This document shows positions 35,927 to 44,549 of a stretch of DNA of 64,000 nt, piece after piece (position 1 is the stretch's first letter; each line of letters starts with the position of its first letter). The position numbers and the translations under genes are program-made. Below the pieces are notes generated by a model. It searched no databases and was not told where the DNA came from. It saw only the letters and a list, made by a program, of their open reading frames with translations. Source of the stretch: Ideonella sp. (lineage in GTDB: Bacteria > Pseudomonadota > Gammaproteobacteria > Burkholderiales > Burkholderiaceae_C); assembly GCA_016721465.1 (NCBI GenBank), contig JADKIA010000028.1:62001-126000 (forward strand). The letters are read 5' to 3'.

Positions 35927-37105
35927 TCACATCTTCATCACGCACTTGTCGAAGAAGGCATCCTTGTCCGCCTTCAGCGGCGTGGCCACGGTCTTGAGTG
36001 TCATGCGGCCCTGGGCGTCCTTCACGGCCTCGAACATGTGCAGGTCCTGGATCGGGAACTGATTCGTGTTGAACTTGAAATCGCCACGAATGGACTTGAA
36101 GCTTGCGCTGCGGAATGCCGCCAGCAGCGCCTTCTTGTCCTCGACCTTGCCGCCCGTCTTGGCCAGTGCGGCGTCGATCAGCTGCGCGGCGTCGTAAGAC
36201 TGGGCGGCGTACTGCGACGGGATGCGCTTGTACTTGGCCTCGAACTCCTTCACGAACTGCTGGTTGGCGGCGTTGGGGAAGTCCGGGCCCCAGAACGTGC
36301 CCGAGAGCAGGCCGAGTGCCGCGTCGCCCATGGCCGGCAGGCCGATGCCGTCGGTGGTGGACGAGGTGAGCAGCGGGATCTTGCTCTTCATGCCCGCCTG
36401 CGCCCACTGCTTGACGAAGTTGATGCCCAGGCCGCCCGGCAGGAAGGCGAACACGGCATCGGGCTGCGCCGCGGCAATCTGCGCGATCTCGGCCGAGAAA
36501 TCCTGCGTGTTCAGCGCGGGCCAGAGCTCGGTGGCCGTGGGGTTCTTGTAATAGCGCTTGAACCCCGCGACGAAATCCTTGCCCGCCTGGTAGTTGGGGG
36601 CGATGGTGACCACTTTCTTGATGCCCTTGTCGGCGGCGTACTTGCCCACCACCTCGGCCTGCTGGCCGTTCTCCCAGCTGGTGGAGAAGAAGAAGGGGCT
36701 GCACTGCGCTCCCGCCACCGGCGAGGGGCCGGAGTTGGAGCCGATCAGGAACACCTCGCGGTCGGTGACTTTCTTGTGCACCGCCATCATGATGTTGGAG
36801 AAGGTGACGCCGGTGATGATGGCCACCTTTTCCTTGTCGATCAGCTTGTCGACGATCTGGTTGGCCACGTCGGGCTTGAGCTGGCTGTCTTCGCGGATCA
36901 CCTGCACCGGCACGCCGCCCAGCTTGCCGCCGTTGCGTTCGACCACCAGCATCAGGGCGTCGTACTGGTCCTGGCCCAGCGGGCCTTGCGGCCCGGAGAG
37001 CTCGGCCATGAAGCCGATCTTCACCTGCGCCTGTGCCGCCAGGGACAGTGCACAGAGGGTGGCAGTGAACAGGGCCGTGGCGAGCCAAGTGCGGGGGTGT
37101 TGCAT
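35927..37105 (-). CDS. livK: Liv-type periplasmic substrate-binding protein
   Basis: This is an exported binding protein of 392 residues with a signal peptide ending LSLAAQA. The fold markers are QVKIGFMAELSGPQGPLGQD, the ligand-site FLIGSNSGPSP and QYAAQSYDAAQLIDAAL. It belongs to the Peripla_BP_6 group that binds branched-chain amino acids and also aromatic acids, amides and urea, so the ligand is open. It is the first gene of the liv operon. The 177-base region to the divergent molybdenum hydroxylase gene is notably AT-rich around 37,210-37,255 and probably holds promoters for both directions. Confidence 0.93.
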   Translation of the reverse strand: MQHPRTWLATALFTATLCALSLAAQAQVKIGFMAELSGPQGPLGQDQYDALMLVVERNGGKLGGVPVQVIREDSQLKPDVANQIVDKLIDKEKVAIITGVTFSNIMMAVHKKVTDREVFLIGSNSGPSPVAGAQCSPFFFSTSWENGQQAEVVGKYAADKGIKKVVTIAPNYQAGKDFVAGFKRYYKNPTATELWPALNTQDFSAEIAQIAAAQPDAVFAFLPGGLGINFVKQWAQAGMKSKIPLLTSSTTDGIGLPAMGDAALGLLSGTFWGPDFPNAANQQFVKEFEAKYKRIPSQYAAQSYDAAQLIDAALAKTGGKVEDKKALLAAFRSASFKSIRGDFKFNTNQFPIQDLHMFEAVKDAQGRMTLKTVATPLKADKDAFFDKCVMKM

Positions 37106-37282
37106 GCGCAGTCTCCTTGACGCCATGGATGGGGGCGTCGAACGCGGAGGAGGCTATCACGTCGATCGTCGCCTGGGCCTCCGGGCACACCCCGAGTCCA
37201 GGTCCCGATTAAGTCTGAAACTTGCATAATCAAGCGGTATTTTGCGATTGTGATTTGAGTGGTTCTTGGGTTCAATCCGGGC

Positions 37283-39454
37283 ATGACTGCCGTCGAACCC
37301 GTCGCCGAATCCCCGGCCACCCTTCCGTGGTGGCGGCGCGAAGACGAGCGCCTGCTCGCCGGCGCGGGCTGCTTCGTGGGTGACGTGCGCGTGCCCGGGA
37401 TGCTGCATGCGGTGTTCGTGCGCAGCGCGCATGCCCATGGTCGGGTGAGGGCGGTCGATGTCGATGCGGCGCGCGAGTCGCCCGGCGTTCGGGCGGTGTT
37501 GGTGGCGGCCGACTTCGCTGGCTTGGTCGCGCCGCAGGTCAATGCGCTGCTACCTTCCTTGACCCTCACCACGACCGGTGCCATGGCGGCCGACCAGGTG
37601 CTGGCAGTGGGCGCGCCGCTGGCCTTGGTGGTGGCCGAGACCCGTGCACAAGCCCAGGCGGCGGCCGACCTGGTGTGGGTCGACATCGAGGAATGCCCCT
37701 TCGTGGCCGATGCATTCGCCGACCCAGGCGGCTTGGGCGCGTTGGACATCGACACCGGTGTGCCAGGCAACCTCGTGGCCAAGCTGCGCTTTGGCGATGG
37801 CGTGATGCCGTCGCGCGCGCCGACCGCGGCCGCGCGGGTGCAGCAGCCCCGCGTGGCGGCGAGCCCGCTGGAGCCTCGCGCCGCGGTGATGCAGTGGGAC
37901 CCTGCCAACGGGCGCCTGATGGCCTGGTTGTCCACCCAGACCCCGAGCCGCGCGCGCGACGAGCTGGCCCGCGCGCTGGGCCTGCCCGTCGATGCCGTGC
38001 AAGTGATCGCCCCCGACGTCGGCGGCGCCTTTGGAGGCAAGGCTTCGGTCTGCCCGGAAGACCTGATGCTGGCCTTCGCGGCACGGCGGCTGGGCGGTGC
38101 GCTGCGCTGGCAGGCCACGCGTGGCGAAGACCTGCTTTCGGCACCGCACGGCCGAGCCTCGCAGGCCGAAGGCGCGCTGTGGCTGGACGGGCAGGGCCGC
38201 ATCGAGGCGCTGTCGGCCCGCTTCCATTTCAGCCTGGGCCACTGGCTCACCTACAGCGCGGTGGTGCCGGCACGCAACGCGGCGCGCATCGTGCCGGGGC
38301 CCTACCAGGTGGCGCAGTGCACGGCCCATGCCGAGGCTCGGCTGTCCAACGCGGCGGCGGTGGGCATCTACCGCGGGGCCGGCCGGCCCGAGGCGGCCAT
38401 CCTGGTGGAGCGCCTGGTGGACGCCGCTGCGCGCGAGGCCGGCATCGATCCGCTGGATCTGCGCCGCCGCAATGTCTGGCCGGCCGATGCCCTGCCGCGC
38501 ACCTTGCCCAATGGGCAATGGCTGGATCACTGCGATCTGCCTGGCCTGCTGGACCACGCGGCGGAGTTGTTCGACTACGCCGCCCAACGTGCCGCGCAAG
38601 CGGCCCGCAGGGCGCGCGGTGAGCACATGGGCATCGGCATCGGCTTGTACGTGGAGCCCTGTGGGCAGGGCCACGAGAGCGTGCAGATCACCGCGTTGGC
38701 CGATGGCCGCTACCGCCTGGCCACGGGTGCCACGGCACAAGGCCAGGGCCGCGAGACCAGCTTCGCGCAGATTGCCGCCGAGGCCTTGCGATGCGCGCCC
38801 GACCAGGTGGAGGTGCTGCACGGCAACACCGCCCTTTGCCCGCCAGGCGTGGGCGCGCTGGCCAGCCGCAGCACGGCCATCGGCGGCAGCGCGGTGCTCG
38901 CTGCCGCGCGGGCCCTGCGTGCCCGTCTCGACGCGGGCGAGTCGCTGCCCTGCCGGGTGGACCATGTGCACACCGCCGAGCACGAGGCCTGGGCCTCGGG
39001 CTGCGTGATGGTGGCGGTGTTGGTGGACTCAAGCACCGGCGAGCTGCGCATCGAGCGCCTGGTGTGGGTGGACGATGCTGGCCATGTGCTCAACCCCGCC
39101 CTGGTGCAGGGGCAACTGATGGGCGGCCTGGCGCAGGGCCTGGGCCAGGCGCTGATGGAGCGGCTGGTGTACGACGACAACGGCCAGCTGCTGACGGGCT
39201 CGCTGATGGACTACGCGCTCCCACGCGCGGCCGACATGCCCGCCGTGCACCTGGCCAGCCACCCGACCCCCAGTGCAGCCAACCCGCTCGGCGCCAAGGG
39301 CGTGGGCGAGGCGGGCTGCATTGGCGTGCCCGCGGCGCTGCTCAATGCGGCGTACGACGCGCTGGCGCCGCTGGGCGTGCACCAACTCGATTTTCCGCTC
39401 ACCGCCGGCCGCCTGTGGCAAGCGGTGCAGGATGCCAACCCACCATCAAAGTGA
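37283..39454 (+). CDS. Molybdenum hydroxylase large subunit (xanthine dehydrogenase/CoxL-like)
   Basis: This is the molybdopterin-binding subunit of a hydroxylase in the xanthine/aldehyde oxidase family, which hydroxylates N-heterocycles, aldehydes or purines with water as oxygen donor. The 723 residues include DVGGAFGGKAS (cofactor loop), VGIYRGAGRPEA (about residue 362), GATAQGQGRETSFAQI and LGAKGVGEAGCIG with the catalytic Glu (about 676). It is the first gene of a three-gene run. The matching 2Fe-2S subunit is two genes downstream and no FAD subunit is present, as in isoquinoline oxidoreductase-type enzymes. The substrate is unknown. It is divergent from livK. Confidence 0.88.
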   Translation: MTAVEPVAESPATLPWWRREDERLLAGAGCFVGDVRVPGMLHAVFVRSAHAHGRVRAVDVDAARESPGVRAVLVAADFAGLVAPQVNALLPSLTLTTTGAMAADQVLAVGAPLALVVAETRAQAQAAADLVWVDIEECPFVADAFADPGGLGALDIDTGVPGNLVAKLRFGDGVMPSRAPTAAARVQQPRVAASPLEPRAAVMQWDPANGRLMAWLSTQTPSRARDELARALGLPVDAVQVIAPDVGGAFGGKASVCPEDLMLAFAARRLGGALRWQATRGEDLLSAPHGRASQAEGALWLDGQGRIEALSARFHFSLGHWLTYSAVVPARNAARIVPGPYQVAQCTAHAEARLSNAAAVGIYRGAGRPEAAILVERLVDAAAREAGIDPLDLRRRNVWPADALPRTLPNGQWLDHCDLPGLLDHAAELFDYAAQRAAQAARRARGEHMGIGIGLYVEPCGQGHESVQITALADGRYRLATGATAQGQGRETSFAQIAAEALRCAPDQVEVLHGNTALCPPGVGALASRSTAIGGSAVLAAARALRARLDAGESLPCRVDHVHTAEHEAWASGCVMVAVLVDSSTGELRIERLVWVDDAGHVLNPALVQGQLMGGLAQGLGQALMERLVYDDNGQLLTGSLMDYALPRAADMPAVHLASHPTPSAANPLGAKGVGEAGCIGVPAALLNAAYDALAPLGVHQLDFPLTAGRLWQAVQDANPPSK

Positions 39455-39459
39455 ACGCC

Positions 39460-40416
39460 ATGCTCTACACCAAGACCGAAGCCCAGGCCTACGCCAAGGC
39501 GCACTTCACCGGCGTGTGGGCCGCCACGCTCACGCCCTTTGCCGCCAACGGCTCGGTGGACGAGGCCGGCTTCACGGCCAACATGGACCACTGGATCGGC
39601 CAACTGGGCGTGAGCGGTCTGTTCGTCAGCGGCAAGCAGGGCGAGTTCTTCTCGATGTCGGTGCCCGAGCGCAAGCGCACGTTCGAGATCGCGGTGGCCG
39701 CCGCCCGCGGGCGTTCGCGCACGGTGATGTCCTGCTCGGACACCAACCTCGACGTGGTGATCGACCTGGCCCGCCATGCGCAGCGCGTGGGCGCGGACTG
39801 GATCGTGGTGCACAGCCCGGTGCTGCACTTCGGCGCAGACACCGACGACACCATCTTCGAGTACTACCGCCATTTGAGCGAGGTGCTGGACATCGGCATC
39901 GCCATGTGGAACCACCCCGACTGCGGCTACCTGATGAGCCCGCAGCTGTGCGCGCGCATCGCCGAGCTGCCCAACATCGTGGCCATCAAGTACAGCGTGC
40001 CGCGCCCGATGTACAGCGAGCTGAGCCGCCTGGTGGGCGACCGCATCCAGGTGAGCACGGCCAGCGAGGAGGAGTGGCTGGACAACATCATCGAGCTGGG
40101 CTGGAACCTCTACCTGTGCTCCACCCCGCCGCTGCTGCTGCAGACGGCCGTGGACCGCCGCATCCACGACTACACGCAGCTCGCCTTCGCCGGCCAGCAC
40201 GACGAGGCGCGGCGCGTGCGCAACAGCCTGAATCCGGCGCGCGAGGCCTTCCGCGCCAGCAAGCCCAGGGGCAAGCCGCAGGCGCACAGCAAGTACTGGT
40301 TGGAGTTGCTGGGCCAGGTCGGCGGACCGGTGCGTCGACCACTGCTGGCCCTGACCGATGCCGAGCGCTTGAGCATCGGTGAGCATTTCGCCCGCAGCGG
40401 CCTGCGCCTGACCTGA
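39460..40416 (+). CDS. Dihydrodipicolinate synthase/N-acetylneuraminate lyase family protein
   Basis: This is a class I aldolase/hydratase-type TIM barrel of 318 residues. The Schiff-base lysine is in IVAIKYSVPRPMYS (about residue 175). VWAATLTPFAANGSVDEAGF and LFVSGKQGEFFSMSVPERKR match the family start, with Gly-Lys-Gln-Gly-Glu replacing the usual Gly-Thr-Thr-Gly-Glu. YLCSTPPLLL is near the end. It lies between the large and small subunits of a molybdenum hydroxylase, overlapping neither but spaced only 5 and 3 bases. A role after ring hydroxylation, as hydratase-aldolase or deaminating lyase, is inferred. True DapA for lysine synthesis is unlikely given the context. Confidence 0.87.
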   Translation: MLYTKTEAQAYAKAHFTGVWAATLTPFAANGSVDEAGFTANMDHWIGQLGVSGLFVSGKQGEFFSMSVPERKRTFEIAVAAARGRSRTVMSCSDTNLDVVIDLARHAQRVGADWIVVHSPVLHFGADTDDTIFEYYRHLSEVLDIGIAMWNHPDCGYLMSPQLCARIAELPNIVAIKYSVPRPMYSELSRLVGDRIQVSTASEEEWLDNIIELGWNLYLCSTPPLLLQTAVDRRIHDYTQLAFAGQHDEARRVRNSLNPAREAFRASKPRGKPQAHSKYWLELLGQVGGPVRRPLLALTDAERLSIGEHFARSGLRLT

Positions 40417-40419
40417 ACC

Positions 40420-40911
40420 ATGGCCGACGCCGAGATTCGCCTGACGGTCAACGGCAACGCCCAGGCGCTGTCGGTGGCCAGCTCCGAGCTGCTGGTCGAG
40501 GTGTTGCGCGACACACTCGGCCTCACCGGCACGCACGTGGGCTGCGACACCGCGCAATGCGGCGCTTGCACGGTGCTGATGAACGGGCAGGCGGTGAAGG
40601 CCTGCAACGTGTTGGCCTTGCAGGCCGACGGGGCGCAGGTGCGCACCATCGAGGGCCTGAAGCAAGGCGGTGTCTGGCATCCGATGCAGACGGCCTTCTC
40701 GCGCCACCATGGTCTTCAATGCGGCTATTGCACGCCGGGCATGGTGATGCGCGCCGTGGCGATGGCCACCGAAGGGGTTCCGGCCGAGCCGCATGCGGTG
40801 CGCGAGGCCCTGGAAGGCAATCTCTGCCGCTGCACCGGCTACGAAGGCATCGTGGCAGCGATCTGTGATGGCATGGCATGCATGCGCCGACAGCATTCGG
40901 ATGAGGCCTGA
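40420..40911 (+). CDS. Molybdenum hydroxylase 2Fe-2S small subunit
   Basis: This is the electron-transfer subunit of the hydroxylase, 163 residues. A plant-type 2Fe-2S cluster is bound by Cys42, 47, 50 and 62 (GCDTAQCGACTVLMN). The second, helical-domain cluster uses Cys101, 104, 136 and 138 (QCGYCTPGM; LCRCTGY). All eight ligands are present. It starts 3 bases after the DapA-family stop, so all three genes are one operon. Electrons may pass to a cytochrome or azurin because no FAD subunit is adjacent. Confidence 0.95.
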   Translation: MADAEIRLTVNGNAQALSVASSELLVEVLRDTLGLTGTHVGCDTAQCGACTVLMNGQAVKACNVLALQADGAQVRTIEGLKQGGVWHPMQTAFSRHHGLQCGYCTPGMVMRAVAMATEGVPAEPHAVREALEGNLCRCTGYEGIVAAICDGMACMRRQHSDEA

Positions 40912-40938
40912 ATGCCGGCCCTGAACGCTGCGGCGGCA

Positions 40939-40955
40939 CCCCCGGTGGCTGGGGG
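40939..40955. terminator. Possible convergent hairpin between small subunit and LysR gene
   Basis: CCCCC / GGGGG with a 7-base loop lies between the two converging stop codons. There is no T run, so the call as terminator is weak. Its GGGGGCTCA end resembles the end of the palindromic repeats described elsewhere, and it may be a degenerate copy. Confidence 0.3.
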
Positions 40956-40956
40956 C

Positions 40957-41982
40957 TCAGCCCTTGCGCCTTGGGCCCCTGGCGCGTGCCGCCTGGTGTT
41001 GGTTCGACATGTGCTCCACCAGGTGCTGCCGCATCGCCAGCGTGGCGGGCGAGGGCGTGCGCTGCTTCAGGTGCACCAGGCACACCTCCCGCGTCACGCG
41101 CGGCGCCACCAGGGGCACGCCCACCACGTTCTGCACACCGCCCACGCGCAGTGCATAGGCCGGCACGATGGCCACGCCCAGCCCGGCCGCGGCCAACGCC
41201 AGCGCGGTGGCCACGTGGGTCACTTCCTGGGCAGGACGCGGCATGCCGGCCGCGGTGGGCTCCAGGCTGGCGAAGCATCGATCGGTCAGCGCGCGCAGCC
41301 CACTGCCCGGCTTGAGCAGCAGCAGCGGTTGGTCCAGCAACTGCGCCCAGCCCACCTCGCGGCGCGAGGCCAGGGCGTGGTCGCGGGGGCAGGCCAGCAA
41401 CATCGGGTCGCTGAGCAGCGAAGTGGCCACCAGGTCGGGGTCCAACCGATCGAAGGTGGCCACCGCCAGATCGAGCTCGCCCTCGCGCAAGCGGCCGAGC
41501 AGCACGTCGGCGGACGCATCGAGCAAGCGCAGGTCGACACCGGGGTAACGCTCGTGGTAGGCGGCCATCAGCGGTGGCAGCAGGCTCACGGCCAGCAGCG
41601 GCGTGGCGCCGAGTCGCACGCGGCCCCGCTTGCGCTCGCTGACCTCGTGCAATTCGCCTGCCATGCGGTCCAGGTCGTCGAGCAGGCGCTGCACGGTGGG
41701 CATCAGGTCCTGCCCTGCGGCAGTGAGTTCCAGGCGGCGCGTGGTGCGGTCGAGCAGCCGCAGGCCCAGGCCGGCTTCCAGGCCGCGCACCAGCGCCGAC
41801 AGGGCCGATTGGCTCAGGAACAGCTGCAGTGCCGCCGCCGTGAAACTGCCTTCGCGCGCAACCGCAGCGAACGCGCGCAACTGCTTGATCGTCACTTGGC
41901 TGCCGAGGCGGTGCGGGGCGCTTCGGCGCGGCACCGCCGGTGCGTCGGCGGACGGCTTGGTGGGCTTCGGCGAGGTGGCCAT
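40957..41982 (-). CDS. LysR-family transcriptional regulator
   Basis: This 341-residue regulator has the LysR helix-turn-helix near the N-terminus (VTIKQLRAFAAVAREGSFTAAALQ, then LSQSALSALVRGLEAGLG). It has a typical ligand-binding domain (GVDLRLLDASADVLLGRL; ELDLAVATFD; GLGVAIVPAYALR). A 30-residue Pro/Ala-rich N-terminal extension precedes the DNA-binding domain. It is transcribed divergently from the 3-hydroxyanthranilate dioxygenase gene with about 95 bases between. It therefore probably controls that gene, or alternatively the molybdenum hydroxylase operon that converges on it. The effector is unknown; an aromatic acid is likely. Confidence 0.9.
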   Translation of the reverse strand: MATSPKPTKPSADAPAVPRRSAPHRLGSQVTIKQLRAFAAVAREGSFTAAALQLFLSQSALSALVRGLEAGLGLRLLDRTTRRLELTAAGQDLMPTVQRLLDDLDRMAGELHEVSERKRGRVRLGATPLLAVSLLPPLMAAYHERYPGVDLRLLDASADVLLGRLREGELDLAVATFDRLDPDLVATSLLSDPMLLACPRDHALASRREVGWAQLLDQPLLLLKPGSGLRALTDRCFASLEPTAAGMPRPAQEVTHVATALALAAAGLGVAIVPAYALRVGGVQNVVGVPLVAPRVTREVCLVHLKQRTPSPATLAMRQHLVEHMSNQHQAARARGPRRKG

Positions 41983-42076
41983 GCAGTCTGTCGAGGGGGC
42001 CAAGGATGATATCGGGCGGCGGCGTCGCGATCGCGACGCCGCCGCATTGTGTGCAGGCATTGGATGGAGAACTGTG

Positions 42077-42667
42077 ATGCTCAAGTACGGCAAGCCCCTG
42101 AACTTCGAACGCTGGATCGCGGACCACGCCGCCGAACTGAAGCCCCCAGTGGGCAATCAGCAGATCTGGCAGGACGCGGACTTCATCTGTACGGTGGTGG
42201 GTGGCCCCAACCACCGCACCGATTTTCATGACGATCCCTACGAGGAGTTCTTCCACCAGCTCAAGGGCCAGGCGCACCTGATCCTGTGGGACCGCGGCCG
42301 TTTCGAGCGCGTGGACTTGAATGAAGGCGACATCTTTCTGCTGCCGGCCCATGTGCAGCACTCGCCGCAACGGCCCGTGCCGGGCAGCCTGTGCACCGTC
42401 ATCGAACGCACGCGCCCGGTTGGTGTGCTGGATGCGTTCAGCTGGCATTGCGCGCATTGCGGCACCACGGTGACCCGCAACGAGGTGCAACTGGGCAGCA
42501 TCGTCAAGGACCTGCCCGTGGCCTACGAATCGTTCTACGCCAGCACCGAGGCCAAGCGCACCTGCCCATCCTGCGGCCAGGTGCACCCGGGCCGTGCCTG
42601 GCGCGACTGGCACGCCGTGTTGGGCCAGAAGCACGCCCACGCGGCGGTGCCGCTGGCGCCCGTCTGA
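42077..42667 (+). CDS. nbaC: 3-hydroxyanthranilate 3,4-dioxygenase
   Basis: This is an Fe(II) cupin that opens the ring of 3-hydroxyanthranilate in tryptophan (kynurenine) or 2-nitrobenzoate catabolism. The 196-residue protein has iron ligands His51, Glu57 and His95, the positions known in the Cupriavidus enzyme, plus Arg47. The bacterial rubredoxin-like site is complete (Cys125, 128, 163, 166). A GGAGA site precedes the ATG. LysR is divergent. Kynureninase is encoded 3 kb downstream on the opposite strand, which supports a kynurenine route; downstream aminomuconate genes are not in the window. Confidence 0.95.
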   Translation: MLKYGKPLNFERWIADHAAELKPPVGNQQIWQDADFICTVVGGPNHRTDFHDDPYEEFFHQLKGQAHLILWDRGRFERVDLNEGDIFLLPAHVQHSPQRPVPGSLCTVIERTRPVGVLDAFSWHCAHCGTTVTRNEVQLGSIVKDLPVAYESFYASTEAKRTCPSCGQVHPGRAWRDWHAVLGQKHAHAAVPLAPV

Positions 42668-42686
42668 GCCCAGGGTCGGCGTCGGC

Positions 42687-43400
42687 TCAACCGAACTTGA
42701 GGAAGAGCTTGCTGTACGGCGCCTTCAGCTTGGGCAAGGCATCCTTGATCGCCGCGGTGTCTTGCGCCATGGCTGCGCTCTTGAGGGCGGCCACCGAGGC
42801 TTCCACGGCCTGCAGCCCGGCACTGAATTCGCCGTCCGATCGAAGTGCCGCTGGCGCTTCGCTGCGCAGGCGTTTGGCCAGGTGCTCCATCACGCCGGCC
42901 TGGGCCAGCAGCTTCAGCGCGCCCTGTGGCTCGGCCAGCCATTTCGTGCCATCGTCGAGCAAATGCTCCATCTCGGCGTGGTAGGCGTTCATGTGGTCGC
43001 TGTAGGTGACCACCTGATTGCGGTGCCGAAGGTCTGCCATCAGGTCCCGAGCGGCTTCCAGCGTCGCATGCGCTTCCTTGAGTTTGCCGTCGTTGATCTC
43101 TGCCGAAGCCTGTTCGTACACCTTGGACACCTTCGCCAGTGTGGCGGCGAAGTCGCTGTCGCGGTCGTAGGGTGCCGGGGGTTTGACGGCGTAGCGCTCG
43201 ACAAGGGTCTGCCAGGTTGCCTTGGCCTGTGCCATTGCCTGCTGCGATTCGGGCACCGACTTGCCATTGGTACGGAACAATGCCGCGCGGTATGGCGCAT
43301 AGGCCACCTGCATGGCGTCGGTGACAGGGTCGGCTGCCAGGCTTGCGGGGCTGGCGACGAGCGCCGCCAGGGCGGCCAGGCTGAGCATCTGTTTTCTCAT
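42687..43400 (-). CDS. Exported helical protein of unknown function
   Basis: The protein is not recognised. It has 237 residues with a clear signal peptide (MRKQMLSLAALAALVASPASLA). The mature part is predicted largely alpha-helical and Ala/Lys-rich, with repeated helical heptads such as ATLAKVSKVYEQASAEINDG and HMNAYHAEMEHLLDDG. It has no cysteines in a haem or metal motif; the His-rich run around HMNAYHAEMEH could bind a metal or haem, as in four-helix-bundle periplasmic proteins. It faces nbaC, with stops 19 bases apart, and is divergent from the first Bug gene. Role in transport or metal handling is a guess. Confidence 0.7.
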   Translation of the reverse strand: MRKQMLSLAALAALVASPASLAADPVTDAMQVAYAPYRAALFRTNGKSVPESQQAMAQAKATWQTLVERYAVKPPAPYDRDSDFAATLAKVSKVYEQASAEINDGKLKEAHATLEAARDLMADLRHRNQVVTYSDHMNAYHAEMEHLLDDGTKWLAEPQGALKLLAQAGVMEHLAKRLRSEAPAALRSDGEFSAGLQAVEASVAALKSAAMAQDTAAIKDALPKLKAPYSKLFLKFG

Positions 43401-43589
43401 GGTCGGCTTCGAATGGAATGACACCGCCATGATACGTGTTGGGGTATATGACCGAGTGCGCTGCATCAATTTTTCGCAGGACGATTCGTGCCCGACCGAA
43501 ATGCAGGTAAACCCCGGCTGCAAACTGCAGGCAAGCCGATAGATTGCGCCCAGCGGCTCCGCTGGGCCGAACCCCGATGAAGGATGCCG

Positions 43590-44549
43590 ATGATGCTGCG
43601 AAGAACCCTTTTGTGCCTGGCCGTGGTGGCGCCTGCATTCGGCGCCCTGGCCCAGACCGACAAGACCGTGCGCATCCTCGTGGGCTTTCCGCCGGGCGGC
43701 TCGCTGGACACGGTGGCGCGCCTGCTGGCCGAGAAGATGCGCGATGAGTTGAAGATCAATTTCGTCGTCGACAACAAACCCGGCGCGGGCGGCCGGGTGG
43801 CGGCGGACATGCTGAAGAACGCGCCGGCCGATGGCAGCACCTTGATGGTCACGCCGGTGGTGGTGCCGGTGCTGGCGCCACTGGTGTTCTCCAAGCTCAA
43901 CTACAACCCCAGCACCGATTTCGCGCCGGTGGGGCACATCGGCAATTTCGATTTCGCGTTCACCGTGCCGGTGGTGCTGCCGGTGAAAAACGTCAACGAG
44001 TGGCTGGCGTGGGCCAAGGCCAACCCGGGAAAGGCCAACTACGGTTCGCCCTCGGCCGGCAGCCTGCCGCACTTCTTCGGCGAGATGCTGTCGCGCGAGG
44101 CCAAGGCCGATTTGGTGCACGTGCCGTTTTCGGGCGGCGCGCCCTTGATGAACGCGCTGCTGGGCAACCAGGTGTCGGCGGGCATCGACGTGGTGTTCGA
44201 GGCCAGCGAATCGCACCGCACGGGCAAGGTCCGTGTGCTGGCGACCTCGGGCGAGAAGCGCAGCACCGCGCTGCCCGATGTGCCCACGTTCAAGGAATCG
44301 GGCCACCCGCAGATCACGGCCTCGGGCTGGTTCGCGATGTACGCGCCGGCCAAGACGCCGGAAGCCACGATCACCGCCTACAACCGGGCGCTGGCCAAGG
44401 CGCTGGCGCAGCCCGACGTGATCGAGCGCTTTGCCAAGCTGGCGCTCGAGCCCGGCGGTGGTACGCCGGCCGACCTGGTGAGACTGCAGGACAGCTCCAC
44501 CGCGCGCTGGGCGCCGATCGTCAAGGCCACCGGCTTTCGGGCGGATTGA
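43590..44549 (+). CDS. Bug-family tripartite tricarboxylate transporter receptor 1
   Basis: This is an exported substrate-binding protein of the TctC/Bug family (319 residues, signal ending FGALA). Family motifs are VRILVGFPPGGSLDTVARLLAEKM, given as FPPGGSLDTVAR, plus DNKPGAGGRVAADML, ANYGSPSAGSLPHF and LPDVPTFKESG. These proteins bind carboxylates or aromatic acids and are very abundant in Burkholderiales, often without cognate membrane subunits, as here. The start ATG at the second of three close ATGs has AAGGA at suitable distance. Its stop overlaps the second Bug gene. Confidence 0.92.
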   Translation: MMLRRTLLCLAVVAPAFGALAQTDKTVRILVGFPPGGSLDTVARLLAEKMRDELKINFVVDNKPGAGGRVAADMLKNAPADGSTLMVTPVVVPVLAPLVFSKLNYNPSTDFAPVGHIGNFDFAFTVPVVLPVKNVNEWLAWAKANPGKANYGSPSAGSLPHFFGEMLSREAKADLVHVPFSGGAPLMNALLGNQVSAGIDVVFEASESHRTGKVRVLATSGEKRSTALPDVPTFKESGHPQITASGWFAMYAPAKTPEATITAYNRALAKALAQPDVIERFAKLALEPGGGTPADLVRLQDSSTARWAPIVKATGFRAD

